From contig NZ_CANLNS010000002.1 of assembly GCF_947492715.1 (NCBI RefSeq), forward strand, positions 310,001 through 374,000: 64,000 nt of DNA, written 5' to 3'. The notes beneath the pieces were generated by a model, which saw only the letters and a list, made by a program, of their open reading frames with translations, had not been told where the DNA came from and made no database searches. Shown here piece after piece: positions 17,556 through 27,804 of this stretch (position 1 is its first letter; the number at the start of each line of letters is the position of its first letter). The stretch is from an uncultured Psychroserpens sp. GTDB lineage: Bacteria > Bacteroidota > Bacteroidia > Flavobacteriales > Flavobacteriaceae. Made by a program: the position numbers and the translations under genes.

Positions 17556-20225
17556 TTAAAACAATGTGATTTGTCCCTGATCATCATCTTCTCCTCCTTT
17601 TTCAGAGCCGTTATCAGCTTGAGGGTTATCTTCGTTTTTCGCTTCGGAAACACTATTGGCATCAGAAGGCTCAACAGTTTCACTCACAACCTCTATTTCT
17701 TCTGCTGGTTTTTCTTCAGGAGCCTCATACGGCAAAGGATCTAACAAATTAACTTGGTTGATTTTTTCTTTGGTTAACTGGTTGCCAAGCGCATTAATCC
17801 CTTTTATTGCGATAAACTCTTCTAGATTAACAACCTCATTATCTTTTCGGTCTTTGCCTCGTTCTTTCTTAAATTCTATTTCGGCCATTGGCTTCCAATC
17901 TGTGGACACAATTTCCAACTGAGAATCTGGATGTTCCGAAATAAAAGACTCTTCTCTACCCTCATTCTCAATTAAAAAACGTTTCACATAATACATGTCT
18001 TTTTCGCCATTATAATACACCACAGAAATTGGTTTTTTAGGAACCCATTTTTCTAACACAATCATGTCATCATCAAAATGTGTACTTAATTCTGGGAGAA
18101 TGGTTTTTACATTTCCAGATTGCGTAATAATAAGTAACCTGTCTTCTCCTCTAAATTCTCCAATTAATTCTCCACGATCATCAACGTTAAGTCGCTGAAC
18201 GGTATCATCAAACCAGATTTTACGAGGCTTTAGAGTTGACACTCCTTTTTCTTTAAGTTCAATTTTCTTTACAGAATATTTAGTCACTAAATTTCCTTTT
18301 GAAGCTCTCCCTTTGATAAGAACATCTGCAAAATCTAAGTCCCATTTCAACTTTTTAATACTACCAACTTGCCTCAAGTGAACTGTAATGACCTCTGCCT
18401 CTCCATTTGGGTTAGCCGAGAAATACCACAGTTTCGAACTTTTAGATCCGTTGGTTAAATCGTATTCTTTATCTCTTGTCATCGATGTAACGGCAAAACG
18501 CTTTACATAAGTAGAGCCTTTACTTCCGTCGCGATAAATCATATTGTAAATTGTACGTTTGTCTTTCTTTTTAAAGACTGCAACATGGATAATATCCTTT
18601 CCTACGAAGGTTTTACTACCAACCTTAGTCACCATCATTTTTCCATCTTGGGTAAACACAATAATATCGTCAATATCACTACAATCGCAAACATATTCGT
18701 CTCTACGAAGCGAGGTTCCAATAAACCCTTCAGCTCTATTTACATATAATTTTGTGTTTCTAATAACCACCTTTGTCGCGTCAACATCTTCAAACGTTCT
18801 TATTTCTGTTTTACGCTCTCTACCTTCTCCATATTCTTTTTTCAAACGCTGGAAATAAGCAATAGCGTAATCAATTAGATTTGCTAAGTGATGTTTCACC
18901 TCAGCAATTTGATCTTCAAGAGCATCAATTTTTTGTTGTGCCTTATCAATATCAAATTTTGAAATACGCTTAATTCTAATTTCTGTCAAACGCGTAATAT
19001 CTTCAACAGTTATTGCTCGTTTCAAATGTTTAACATGAGGTTTCAAACCTTTGTCAATGGCTTGAATAACACCTTCCCAAGTCTCTTCTTCTTCAATATC
19101 TCTATAGATTCTCTTTTCAATAAAAATACGTTCTAAAGACGCGAAATGCCACTGTTCTTCAAATTCTCCAAGTTTAATTTCTAATTCACTTTTCAAAAGC
19201 TGAACCGTATTATCAGTAGAGCGTCTTAACATTTCAGACACGCCAATAAACAGCGGCTTATTATCTTCAATAACGCAACCTAATGGAGATATTGATGTTT
19301 CACAGTTTGTAAATGCATAGAGTGCATCGATAGTTTTATCTGGTGAGATGCCACTTGGAAGGTGCACCAAAATTTCGACGTCTGCAGCAGTATTATCCTC
19401 AATCTTTTTAATTTTAATCTTCCCTTTATCATTCGCTTTTAAAATAGAATCAATTAAAGACGATGTATTAGTTGCAAAAGGGATTTCAGTAATTACGAGG
19501 GTATTTTTATCTAATTGCGAAATTTTCGCTCTTACTCTTACTTTTCCTCCTCGAAGTCCGTCATTATAATTTGACACATCAGCAATACCAGCAGTTGGAA
19601 AATCTGGTACAATGGTAAATCGTTTTCCTTGTAAATGCTTTACAGAAGCGTTGATTAATTCGATAAAATTATGAGGTAAGATTTTGGTAGATAAACCAAC
19701 CGCAATTCCTTCTCCTCCTTGAGCCAACAACAATGGAAACATTACAGGAAGATTAATAGGCTCTTTACGACGACCATCGTAACTGGCTTGCCATTGTGTT
19801 ATTTTTGGGTTATACACAACATCCAAACCAAATTTAGAAATACGAGCTTCTATGTAACGTGAGGCGGCTGCACTATCACCTGTGAGAATATTTCCCCAGT
19901 TTCCTTGAGTGTCAATCAACAAATCTTTTTGGCCAATTTGCACCATTGCATCTGCTATACTTGCATCTCCATGTGGATGATATTGCATGGTATGCCCAAC
20001 AATATTGGCTACTTTATTATATCTGCCGTCATCTAAATCTTTCATAGAATGCATAATACGACGTTGAACAGGCTTAAAACCATCTTCTATAGCTGGCACT
20101 GCTCTTTCTAAAATTACGTACGACGCATAATCAAGAAACCAGTCTTTATACATGCCTGTAACCCTCGTTATACTTTCTTGAGGCTCGTCTTGATTGTCAA
20201 TGATATCGGTGTTATCTTCGCTCAT
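17556..20225 (-). CDS. parC: DNA topoisomerase IV subunit A
   Basis: 889 residues. The breakage-reunion domain begins after about 20 residues: YKDWFLDYASYVILERAVPA, DGFKPVQRRIMHSM, HTMQYHPHGDASIADAMVQI, and SAAASRYIEARIS near residue 120 with the catalytic tyrosine. A long coiled coil follows near 410-450. The C-terminal part is a divergent beta-pinwheel, and the last 70 residues are very acidic and Glu/Pro/Asp-rich. It decatenates replicated chromosomes together with ParE. Its start ATG shares one base with the stop of the preceding small membrane protein gene, and parE is upstream in the same run, which separates it from gyrA. Confidence 0.93.
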   Translation of the reverse strand: MSEDNTDIIDNQDEPQESITRVTGMYKDWFLDYASYVILERAVPAIEDGFKPVQRRIMHSMKDLDDGRYNKVANIVGHTMQYHPHGDASIADAMVQIGQKDLLIDTQGNWGNILTGDSAAASRYIEARISKFGLDVVYNPKITQWQASYDGRRKEPINLPVMFPLLLAQGGEGIAVGLSTKILPHNFIELINASVKHLQGKRFTIVPDFPTAGIADVSNYNDGLRGGKVRVRAKISQLDKNTLVITEIPFATNTSSLIDSILKANDKGKIKIKKIEDNTAADVEILVHLPSGISPDKTIDALYAFTNCETSISPLGCVIEDNKPLFIGVSEMLRRSTDNTVQLLKSELEIKLGEFEEQWHFASLERIFIEKRIYRDIEEEETWEGVIQAIDKGLKPHVKHLKRAITVEDITRLTEIRIKRISKFDIDKAQQKIDALEDQIAEVKHHLANLIDYAIAYFQRLKKEYGEGRERKTEIRTFEDVDATKVVIRNTKLYVNRAEGFIGTSLRRDEYVCDCSDIDDIIVFTQDGKMMVTKVGSKTFVGKDIIHVAVFKKKDKRTIYNMIYRDGSKGSTYVKRFAVTSMTRDKEYDLTNGSKSSKLWYFSANPNGEAEVITVHLRQVGSIKKLKWDLDFADVLIKGRASKGNLVTKYSVKKIELKEKGVSTLKPRKIWFDDTVQRLNVDDRGELIGEFRGEDRLLIITQSGNVKTILPELSTHFDDDMIVLEKWVPKKPISVVYYNGEKDMYYVKRFLIENEGREESFISEHPDSQLEIVSTDWKPMAEIEFKKERGKDRKDNEVVNLEEFIAIKGINALGNQLTKEKINQVNLLDPLPYEAPEEKPAEEIEVVSETVEPSDANSVSEAKNEDNPQADNGSEKGGEDDDQGQITLF

Positions 20226-20707
20226 TAATCTGTCTTGTTTTTATTCATTTTAATCATCTTGCTCAAAGATTGTTTAATATAACGTCTTTTTTTTCGAGAC
20301 ACTAAAGTAACATTAAACACCTCACTAGTTTTTCTATCGCGATGATCTTTAAGATAAAATGTTAGTGTTTTATATACAATATAGTTGTTAAACTTAAAAC
20401 CATAAAGTTGATCTTTTTCGAATTCTAATTTATACTCTCTATAATTATACTTTTCTGAAATGAGCAAACCTCTATTAATGACCACAACCTTAAGGCCATC
20501 ACTATCATATTCAAAGTATTTAGAAATAAAATGAACCAAAATAAAAAGCAATGCAAAACCAAAAGCAATAAGTAAAAACGTAAGTGTAGGGTTTCTTGTA
20601 AGATCAGTAAAAACCTTAAAGACAGTAGCAAAAACAATAGCCAAAACCATCAATATAAAATATACTGATATAATTGTATTTTTAACTTTTGAATTGTTTG
20701 TTCGCAT
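20225..20707 (-). CDS. Small membrane protein of unknown function in the parE-parC operon
   Basis: 160 residues. Two hydrophobic helices lie at about residues 9-32 and 40-62 (TIISVYFILMVLAIVFATVF, LTFLLIAFGFALLFILVHFI), followed by a basic cytoplasmic-looking beta-rich domain (YREYKLEFEKDQLYGFKFNN, VTLVSRKKRRYIKQSL), resembling membrane PH-like bPH domains in layout. I do not recognise the family. It is three bases behind the aspartyl protease gene and overlaps parC by one base, so it is co-translated with them. Confidence 0.65.
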   Translation of the reverse strand: MRTNNSKVKNTIISVYFILMVLAIVFATVFKVFTDLTRNPTLTFLLIAFGFALLFILVHFISKYFEYDSDGLKVVVINRGLLISEKYNYREYKLEFEKDQLYGFKFNNYIVYKTLTFYLKDHRDRKTSEVFNVTLVSRKKRRYIKQSLSKMIKMNKNKTD

Positions 20708-20710
20708 ATT

Positions 20711-21946
20711 CTAATTCAATCGAATATTAAAATCATTTAAAATTTTATCAAGTTCTTTTTTGGTAATAAGAACATCTACAATATTCCCTTCCTTATTTTT
20801 GATTTTTAGCTTTATTTGGTTTAATGATTCTGACGTTGATGACTTTGTAACGTACTCACAAATCTTACTTTCGGTAAGCACTTCGTCATTTATAGCTAAA
20901 ACCTCATCACCATACTTCAATTTCGTTTTCAGGTCTTCATCCCAAACATAACCAATAACAATCTTACTATTTTTAAAGGTTCTAGTAAAACCAAGCATTG
21001 GCTTGCTGACATCTAAAGTTTCAGAATACGGATTAAAATAAAAGCGTTTGTTCTTAAAGTCTATGGTCATTACACCATAATTTAAGAGCTCTGCTCCAAT
21101 CTTAGAATTATCATCTTTGGTTGTATGGGTGATATAATTTTTAATTTCAAAATCATTTATTACCAGTGTTGGCAAATGCACTCTTATTTGATTATTCACA
21201 GGAACCTCCCCAAACAAACTAATAGATGATGCGCCATCACTTTGACCAATGGCATTAAAAATAGTTTTAGATTTAAAAATGTCGAAATTTTCTCGAGAGA
21301 CATCATACAAACTTCCCATTCCTGTATCGATTAGCACAAGTTCCTTACCGCTCTCTTTTCCCTTAAGTTTAATCCACACATAAGGGCTGCTTTGATTTCC
21401 TACTAATTTAATCTTTTCGGAAAGTTTCTTATCCAATTGTAATCGCCTAGGTCTATCCGTTAGTTTTAAAACTCTATTTTTGGCATCAATTTGAAGTATT
21501 GATTGCCTAAGTAAATTACTTCCAATAAAACCGTCAATACCGAAGCATTTAAAAATATCACTCCCATTAAGGTCATAAACCAAGGCTGTAGCATTTTCAA
21601 ACTCTACAGCACCAAGTTTTAAACTCTTTAATGAAACAACATCGAGGTTTTGTTTTTTTCTATTGGCATCGTTGGTTGGAATAGTAGCTATTATCTTAGG
21701 CTTGACAGCTTGCAAGACTTCAGCCGATATAATATTTGGCGCACCTGTATCTAATAAAAATCGATACGTTTTGCCTTCAATCTCAACTGGGATTATAATC
21801 TTATTTTTATCAAACTCAAACGGAATCTCTTCGTAGTAGTTTTTACTTTTGGCGTACCCATTTTTTAAACTAGCATTTTGAGCGCACGCCGTTAGTGAAA
21901 AAGCTAAAACAAGTAGCTTACATACAATTTGAATTCTTATCTTCAT
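20711..21946 (-). CDS. Retropepsin-like aspartyl protease lipoprotein with PDZ domain
   Basis: 411 residues. ATG at 21946, one base after the parE stop, gives MKIRIQIVCKLLVLAFSLTACAQ, a lipoprotein signal with lipobox LTAC. A TTG at 21961 is the alternative and is rejected. Two aspartyl-protease halves are visible: RFLLDTGAPNIISAEVL near residue 67 and ELVLIDTGMGSLYDVS near 206, each with a DTG triad, so a single chain could form a complete pepsin-like site. The C-terminal ~100 residues form a PDZ-like domain (YGDEVLAINDEVL). Predicted envelope-located protease; the target is unknown. Position between parE and parC is striking for an exported protein. Confidence 0.8.
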   Translation of the reverse strand: MKIRIQIVCKLLVLAFSLTACAQNASLKNGYAKSKNYYEEIPFEFDKNKIIIPVEIEGKTYRFLLDTGAPNIISAEVLQAVKPKIIATIPTNDANRKKQNLDVVSLKSLKLGAVEFENATALVYDLNGSDIFKCFGIDGFIGSNLLRQSILQIDAKNRVLKLTDRPRRLQLDKKLSEKIKLVGNQSSPYVWIKLKGKESGKELVLIDTGMGSLYDVSRENFDIFKSKTIFNAIGQSDGASSISLFGEVPVNNQIRVHLPTLVINDFEIKNYITHTTKDDNSKIGAELLNYGVMTIDFKNKRFYFNPYSETLDVSKPMLGFTRTFKNSKIVIGYVWDEDLKTKLKYGDEVLAINDEVLTESKICEYVTKSSTSESLNQIKLKIKNKEGNIVDVLITKKELDKILNDFNIRLN

Positions 21947-21947
21947 T

Positions 21948-23804
21948 CTACTTCTCCTCAACCAAATCTAATTCAACTTTCAAATTATTAATTATAAACT
22001 CTTGACGTGATGGTGTGTTTTTACCCATATAAAAAGATAACAACTCTTCAATAGACATGTCTTTATCTAGCATTACAGGATCTAAGCGAATATCATCTCC
22101 AATAAAATGCACAAACTCATCTGGCGAAATTTCACCAAGTCCTTTAAATCGTGTGATTTCTGGTTTTGGTTTTAATTTATTAATCGCGTTTCTTCGTTCT
22201 TCCTCAGAATAACAGTAAATCGTTTCTTTTTTATTACGCACTCTAAACAAAGGCGTTTGTAGAATATACAAATGTCCTTCTTTTATGACTTCTGGGAAAA
22301 ACTGCAGAAAAAACGTAATCAATAACAATCTAATGTGCATACCATCAACATCGGCATCAGTTGCAATAACAATGTAGTTGTATCTTAAATCCTCTAAGGA
22401 TTCTTCAATGTTTAATGCTGCCTGTAAGAGATTAAACTCCTCGTTTTCATACACAATCTTTTTACTTAAACCATAACAATTAAGCGGCTTTCCTTTTAGG
22501 CTAAATACGGCTTGCGTATTAACATCTCTTGATTTTGTTATACTACCAGAAGCAGAATCTCCCTCTGTAATAAACAATGTAGTTTCAAGATTGCGTTCAT
22601 TCTTAGTATCTCCAAAATGCACGCGACAATCTCTTAGTTTTTTGTTATGTAAACTGGCTTTTTTAGCTCTGTCTTTCGCTAATTTTCTAATTCCTGAAAG
22701 TTCTTTACGTTCGCGCTCAGCTTGTAAAATTTTACGTTGAATTTTCTCAGCTGTATCCGGATTTTTATGTAAATAATTATCCAGATAGCGCTTCATAAAG
22801 TCATTGATATAAGTCCTTACTGTAGGTAAATCACCTCCCATATCTGTAGACCCTAGTTTTGTTTTGGTTTGACTTTCAAAAACAGGCTCCATTACTTTTA
22901 TTGAAATTGCTGAAGCCACCGATTTTCTAATATCCGAAGCTTCATAATTTTTTCCGTAAAACTCGCGCAACGTCCTTACTAAAGCCTCTCGAAATGCAGC
23001 TAAGTGCGTTCCTCCTTGTGTAGTGTTTTGTCCATTTACAAAACTGTGATATTCTTCACTGTATTGCGTTTTACTATGTGTTAGTGCGACTTCAATATCA
23101 TTCCCCTTAAGATGTATTATATCATAAAGTCTGTCGGTTTCAGATATATTTTCTGCTAAAAGATCTCTAAGTCCGTTTTCACTAAAATACCTTTCTCCGT
23201 TAAAAACTATAGTTAACCCCGGATTGAGATACACATAGTTTTTAAGCATCTTTGCTACATATTCATTACGATACTTATAATTTTTAAATATACTATCGTC
23301 TGGTATGAAAGATACTTTTGTACCCTTGCGTCTAGATGTATCATCTAACTTTTCCTCATTAGTAAGATTACCTTGTTCAAATTCAGCTGAGGCCGATTTG
23401 CCATCACGAGTAGATTCTACTCTGAAATAATTTGATAAAGCGTTTACTGCTTTGGTACCTACACCATTTAATCCTACCGATTTTTTAAATGCTCTAGAGT
23501 CATACTTTCCTCCTGTATTCATTTTAGAAACTACATCCACTACTTTTCCTAACGGAATACCACGACCATAGTCTCTCACAATAACTTTGTTTCCTTGAAT
23601 AGAAATCTCGATAGTCTTACCTGCTCCCATGACATATTCGTCAATTGAGTTGTCTAAGACTTCTTTAAGCAATATGTATATACCATCATCTGGTGATGAT
23701 CCATCACCTAGTTTACCAATATACATACCTGGTCGCATTCTAATGTGTTCTTTCCAATCGAGCGAGCGTATATTTTCTTCAGTATATTTGGTTTCTTGAG
23801 ACAT
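21948..23804 (-). CDS. parE: DNA topoisomerase IV subunit B
   Basis: 618 residues. GHKL ATPase domain: [30 protein letters not shown] (Glu-Asn Mg/ATP motif), [10 protein letters not shown], and [34 protein letters not shown] near residue 415 and the acidic pair [18 protein letters not shown] near 485. C-terminal motif [16 protein letters not shown] near 555. The length and absence of a large insertion fit ParE rather than E. coli-like GyrB. It is the first gene of the run to parC. It supplies the ATP-driven strand passage of topoisomerase IV. Confidence 0.95.
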   Translation of the reverse strand: MSQETKYTEENIRSLDWKEHIRMRPGMYIGKLGDGSSPDDGIYILLKEVLDNSIDEYVMGAGKTIEISIQGNKVIVRDYGRGIPLGKVVDVVSKMNTGGKYDSRAFKKSVGLNGVGTKAVNALSNYFRVESTRDGKSASAEFEQGNLTNEEKLDDTSRRKGTKVSFIPDDSIFKNYKYRNEYVAKMLKNYVYLNPGLTIVFNGERYFSENGLRDLLAENISETDRLYDIIHLKGNDIEVALTHSKTQYSEEYHSFVNGQNTTQGGTHLAAFREALVRTLREFYGKNYEASDIRKSVASAISIKVMEPVFESQTKTKLGSTDMGGDLPTVRTYINDFMKRYLDNYLHKNPDTAEKIQRKILQAERERKELSGIRKLAKDRAKKASLHNKKLRDCRVHFGDTKNERNLETTLFITEGDSASGSITKSRDVNTQAVFSLKGKPLNCYGLSKKIVYENEEFNLLQAALNIEESLEDLRYNYIVIATDADVDGMHIRLLLITFFLQFFPEVIKEGHLYILQTPLFRVRNKKETIYCYSEEERRNAINKLKPKPEITRFKGLGEISPDEFVHFIGDDIRLDPVMLDKDMSIEELLSFYMGKNTPSRQEFIINNLKVELDLVEEK

Positions 23805-23950
23805 AAAAGGAAAAAAATTAAGATAGAACGCTAATATAAGATAACGTTGTAAAAAATGAAATAGGGATTACACAAAGTAATTAACAATAAAAGCCCAATT
23901 TTGTTGAGAACATTGCTGTTTTAGAGAATATGTGATAATTCTTCTGCTTT

Positions 23951-24385
23951 TTACTTTAAATGTCTATTTCTAGTGTGCAACAAATTAGTCATATAGCGTT
24001 TTAAAAACAACATATTTACTAATCTACCAAAGATACTGAAAGGTGCTTTAAAATCAAACTTATCGATCATCAATGTACCATCATTTTTTGCTTTGAATAT
24101 ATGCTCGTGTCGAAACGATTTAAAAGCACCTGAAACCATTTCGTCTACAAAATAATGAGGCGTCTCAAATTGAGTTATTTTTGAAATAAGCTGCTGTTTA
24201 AACCCTAGGTGCTTGGCTTCCCATGTCACCCATTCATCCAGCTGGATTAAACCAGAAGTTTTTCCTGCAATTGCTTTTTCGTTTGAATGTACTAGGGTTT
24301 ATGTATGAAAATCAATATCACGTGAGAGCTCAAAACAAATTTGAACATTTGCCTTGACATGCTTTTTGATTTCAATTAAAGGCAT
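23951..24385 (-). pseudogene. SRPBCC-family protein gene interrupted by an in-frame TAA
   Basis: The start ATG (24385) overlaps the stop of ychF as TAATG. Codons 1-28 read [20 protein letters not shown]...DIDFHT, then codon 29 is TAA (24301-24299). After it the same frame continues without shift as TLVHSNEKAIAGKTSGLIQL and on through VTWEAKHLG, HYFVDEMVSGAFKSFRHEH, LMIDKFDF, to a stop at 23951. Both sides fit one SRPBCC/START-like 'cell division inhibitor-like' protein of about 144 residues, with no residue missing at the break. One base change (for example TTA to TAA) explains it. A GTG at 24229 could restart translation but would lose the N-terminal third of the fold. Confidence 0.8.
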
Positions 24386-25479
24386 TATACGTTAAATAGG
24401 AAATGCATGACATCTCCATCTTTTACGATATAATTTTTTCCTTCAACACGCATTTTTCCTGCCTCTTTCACCTTAGATTCGCTTCCATAATCTGCATAGT
24501 CATCATAAGCAATAACTTCAGCTCTAATAAAGCCCTTTTCAAAGTCGGTGTGAATAACGCCAGCTGCCTGAGGAGCAGTTGCTCCAATATCTACAGTCCA
24601 AGCGCGCACCTCCTTCTCTCCTGCCGTAAAATAGGTTTGTTGGTTTAGCAATTTATAGGCTGAACGGATTAATTTAGATGAACCTGGTTCGTCTAATCCA
24701 ATATCTTGAAGAAACATTTGACGTTCTTCATAGTCATCTAATTCGTTAATATCGGCTTCGGTACCAACGGCCAATACAAGCACTTCTGCATTTTCATCTT
24801 TAACAGCTTCTATCACTTGCTCTACGTAAGTATTTCCATTAACTGCACTACCTTCATCAACATTACACACATACATTACTGGTTTTGAAGTAATAAGTTG
24901 TGCTGGCTTTACAAATTCTTCCTGTTCATCATCACTAAACTCTAATGCTCTTACCGATTTTCCTGCTTCGAGTCCTTCTTTGAGTTTTAACAATATAGCT
25001 TCCTCTTTTTGAGCTTCCTTATTCCCAGTCTTTGCTGCACGCTTTACCTTATCAAGTTTCTTTTCGACAGTTTCTAAGTCCTTAAGTTGCAACTCCATAT
25101 CTATTGTTTCCTTATCTCGTATAGGATCAACACTACCATCTACATGTACAATATTGTCATTATCAAAACAACGCAATACATGAAGAATCGCATCGGTTTC
25201 ACGTATGTTTCCAAGAAATTGATTACCAAGACCTTCTCCCTTACTCGCTCCTTTTACCAAACCTGCTATATCAACAATTTCTACTGTTGCAGGCATCACA
25301 CGTTCTGGGTTAACCAAAGATTCTAATTTTTGGAGTCTAGGGTCTGGTACATTAACTACGCCAATATTTGGTTCAATAGTACAAAAAGGAAAGTTTGCGC
25401 TTTGTGCTTTAGCATTAGACAAACAATTAAATAAGGTTGACTTTCCAACATTTGGCAGTCCTACAATTCCAGCTTTCAT
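24385..25479 (-). CDS. ychF: Redox-regulated ATPase YchF
   Basis: 364 residues, exact family size. Obg-like P-loop [16 protein letters not shown] at residues 6-21, switch/G3 [20 protein letters not shown] near 66, a long coiled coil, and the altered G4 region (VMYVCNVDE, Asn-containing, favouring ATP over GTP). The C-terminal TGS domain ends with [31 protein letters not shown]. YchF/OLA1 proteins bind ribosomes and act in stress and redox responses. The gene is upstream of the broken SRPBCC gene with a TAATG overlap. Confidence 0.96.
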   Translation of the reverse strand: MKAGIVGLPNVGKSTLFNCLSNAKAQSANFPFCTIEPNIGVVNVPDPRLQKLESLVNPERVMPATVEIVDIAGLVKGASKGEGLGNQFLGNIRETDAILHVLRCFDNDNIVHVDGSVDPIRDKETIDMELQLKDLETVEKKLDKVKRAAKTGNKEAQKEEAILLKLKEGLEAGKSVRALEFSDDEQEEFVKPAQLITSKPVMYVCNVDEGSAVNGNTYVEQVIEAVKDENAEVLVLAVGTEADINELDDYEERQMFLQDIGLDEPGSSKLIRSAYKLLNQQTYFTAGEKEVRAWTVDIGATAPQAAGVIHTDFEKGFIRAEVIAYDDYADYGSESKVKEAGKMRVEGKNYIVKDGDVMHFLFNV

Positions 25480-25658
25480 AAGTTTTGTTTTTGCGAGTGC
25501 AAAGGTAATTAATTAGAATAAAATAATGCTTGAATATTCGTTTTTTGATAGTCAATTATAATTCAGTGATTTTATACTTTCATTCCTTGAAATTTGTTTC
25601 ATGTGTCAAAATAGATTGTTCTCTGATGATATAAATACGTTCCCTAGCTAAAAAGGCA

Positions 25659-25688
25659 CGCTTACTAAATGATATGACCCGCTTACTA
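25659..25688. repeat. Direct repeat CGCTTACTA upstream of the VWA lipoprotein gene
   Basis: Two identical nine-base copies at 25659-25667 and 25680-25688 are 21 bases apart, two turns of the helix, about 57 bases before the ATG at 25745. Such spacing is typical of a pair of regulator half-sites on one face of DNA. The rest of the 265-base gap shows no gene. Confidence 0.4.
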
Positions 25689-25744
25689 GTTTAGCATTTC
25701 CAGAATTAATATAACTATATACTTTTAATTCAAATTCTATTGTC

Positions 25745-26923
25745 ATGTTCAAAAAACTCAGTTTCTTCATCGTCTTAATTTTTGTGTTCGGTTGTAAAAA
25801 AAACACAAAGAATGATTCAGAATCATTAGACATTGCCAAATCAAATACGCTTCTTAAAGAGCAAACTATCAATGAAACACTTACAAAAAACACTGAAATA
25901 GTCTTCTGTTTGGATGCAACTGGCAGTATGAGTGGGCTCATAGATACTGCCAAAGAAAAGATTTGGGATATTGTTAGTGAACTGGCCCAAAGCAATGAGG
26001 TAGACACCTTAAAAATGGGCATGATATTTTATAGAGATCGCGGGGACAATTTTATAACTCGACAAATTCCAATGACCACAGATCTTGATGAAGTCTATGC
26101 CGACTTACTTGAAATCACCGCAGATGGCGGAGGCGACACACCTGAAAGTGTTAATCAAGCATTACATGAATCTGTGATTGACATGAAGTGGTCTTCGAAA
26201 GCAAATACATATAAAACCATTTTTGTTGTTGGAGATTGCCCTCCTCACATGGATTATCAAAATGATGTAAAATATACTGAAAGTTGTAAACTAGCCGCAT
26301 CAAAAGGCATTGTTATAAATACCATAAAACTTGGCAACAGTTGTTTAGACGCCATTACACATTTTAAACAAATGTCTACATGCACCAATGGTCAGTTTTT
26401 AAAACTAGATCAAAATGCAAAAGATTATACTATTGCTACACCTTATGATTCTGAAATTAATGCACTTTCAAAAGACATTGACGACTCAAGGATGTATTAC
26501 GGAACACATGCAGAACGCGAATACAATTACAACAAAAAGAGCAAATCGATGAAGGTTTATGATGATGGTTCTGTAACTGCCAATAGTGCGCGTGCCGAAT
26601 ACAAAAGCAGTAAAGTAGGAAAAAAAGGGGCTTATGGTACGAACGAAATTATAAGTGATTATGATGACGGAAAGTTAAATTTAGATAAGATAAAAGAAAG
26701 TGAATTACCGAAAGAACTCAAAGGTTTAAGTGTTTCAGAAAAAAAGGAATATATAGAATCCCTTTCTAACAAGAGAAAAGAAAATTACACCAAGCTCAAT
26801 CAGTTATTCAAAAAGAAACGAGCATACATTAAATCTAAAGAAAATGAGCAAAAAGACAGCACGTCATTTAGTAAGGAAGTCATTAAAGTTATGAAAGAAC
26901 AGTCAAAAAAAGACCATAGCTAA
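25745..26923 (+). CDS. VWA-domain lipoprotein
   Basis: 392 residues. MFKKLSFFIVLIFVFGCKKN is a lipoprotein signal with the cysteine at residue 17. Residues about 50-230 form a von Willebrand A domain: IVFCLDATGSMSGLIDTAKE contains the MIDAS-like Asp-x-x-Gly-Ser, with TTDLDEVYADLLEITADGGGDTPESVNQAL as the second metal-binding loop and the strand TIFVVGDCPPHMDY. The remainder is lysine-rich and helical, ending in KKRAYIKSKE and an extended charged tail, perhaps a periplasmic spacer or coiled coil. It probably binds a protein partner through a metal ion. No operon partner on the same strand. Confidence 0.85.
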   Translation: MFKKLSFFIVLIFVFGCKKNTKNDSESLDIAKSNTLLKEQTINETLTKNTEIVFCLDATGSMSGLIDTAKEKIWDIVSELAQSNEVDTLKMGMIFYRDRGDNFITRQIPMTTDLDEVYADLLEITADGGGDTPESVNQALHESVIDMKWSSKANTYKTIFVVGDCPPHMDYQNDVKYTESCKLAASKGIVINTIKLGNSCLDAITHFKQMSTCTNGQFLKLDQNAKDYTIATPYDSEINALSKDIDDSRMYYGTHAEREYNYNKKSKSMKVYDDGSVTANSARAEYKSSKVGKKGAYGTNEIISDYDDGKLNLDKIKESELPKELKGLSVSEKKEYIESLSNKRKENYTKLNQLFKKKRAYIKSKENEQKDSTSFSKEVIKVMKEQSKKDHS

Positions 26924-26936
26924 AAAGAGAGGTTAC

Positions 26937-27746
26937 CTAGTAAGGGGAAAAGACACTCTTTTGTTTGCTCCGTTGTATCGAGAGTTGACATAAGGTGTCT
27001 TTTTTATATTGTATTGTTTTATGGGATGGAAAACCTATAGAATCAAAATCTGTAGTTATGGTATACAAAGGATCTTTAGCATCTTCTTCAGCATACATTT
27101 TATCTTCCACTAGTCTTAAAACACCATTATTCCAATTGTAGCGTAGTACATTCTTTTTAAATTGAAATTCACCACTAGGATGGTTTTTTCGTGTTCTAAT
27201 TTTCTTGACTAAGAGATTGTCTTCGTTATACTCAAAATGAGTAACATCATAAAAATCCAAGTCTTCTGGAAACGCTCCTTTACCCAATTGTCCAACGCGA
27301 GATATTAGTCTTTCATTTTGAATGACATAAGTGTAATATATAGACCAACTTACATTTGAGACTCTAGATTCAAAAATAGTATCTCCTTTACGCTGCCTTT
27401 CGTAAACAAACAACTCAGAATAATCTGTAAATAAATTTCTCTTTACTAATAATCCTAATGAGTCATATTTGTAAGTATTATGACAGCACATAAACCCTTT
27501 TATATTCTCATTTACTATATTAAATTTGTTTTTGATAGAATAACTTGAAGTGTCCCCTAATTGGAATCTATTGATAGACCCTGAGACTATAATTTCAAAT
27601 GTCGAGTCTATATCTTTTTCATGCATGAGATATGGCATGTTATCTACATAGTCTATCAGGATAGGCGTTAAAGACTTATTCTCCTCCTTAGCATTAGAAC
27701 AAGAGCACAAACAAAAAACAAAAGATACAAGTACAACCCATTTCAT
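26937..27746 (-). CDS. Predicted lipoprotein of unknown function
   Basis: 269 residues from ATG 27746; a GTG nine bases upstream is rejected because it weakens the signal. MKWVVLVSFVFCLCSCSNAK is a lipoprotein signal. The mature protein shows recurring motifs of the kind YxYDSLGLLVKRN, FEYNEDNLLVKKIR and DFDSIGFPSHKTIQY, an RHS/YD-like pattern of short beta hairpins seen in many Bacteroidota lipoproteins that monitor or coat the envelope. I do not recognise a specific family. It converges with the VWA gene with 13 bases between. Confidence 0.65.
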   Translation of the reverse strand: MKWVVLVSFVFCLCSCSNAKEENKSLTPILIDYVDNMPYLMHEKDIDSTFEIIVSGSINRFQLGDTSSYSIKNKFNIVNENIKGFMCCHNTYKYDSLGLLVKRNLFTDYSELFVYERQRKGDTIFESRVSNVSWSIYYTYVIQNERLISRVGQLGKGAFPEDLDFYDVTHFEYNEDNLLVKKIRTRKNHPSGEFQFKKNVLRYNWNNGVLRLVEDKMYAEEDAKDPLYTITTDFDSIGFPSHKTIQYKKDTLCQLSIQRSKQKSVFSPY

Positions 27747-27804
27747 ATCAATCACTAACAGAAAAAAACTGTGTTTATTGCCAGTACCATGCTTTCATAA
27801 GGTG

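Noticed and set aside
17545-17571. AATCAC...GTGATT stem between terC and parC ends
   Set aside because: Six-base stem, 14-base loop and no T run; too weak for a terminator call.
17656-17922. Antisense serine-rich frames over the acidic C-terminus of parC and similar ones elsewhere in parC
   Set aside because: Low-complexity mirror of Glu/Asp-rich coding sequence.
25648-26022. 124-codon antisense frame over the start of the VWA lipoprotein gene
   Set aside because: The sense-strand gene has a lipoprotein signal and a VWA domain; the antisense frame has neither domain nor promoter.
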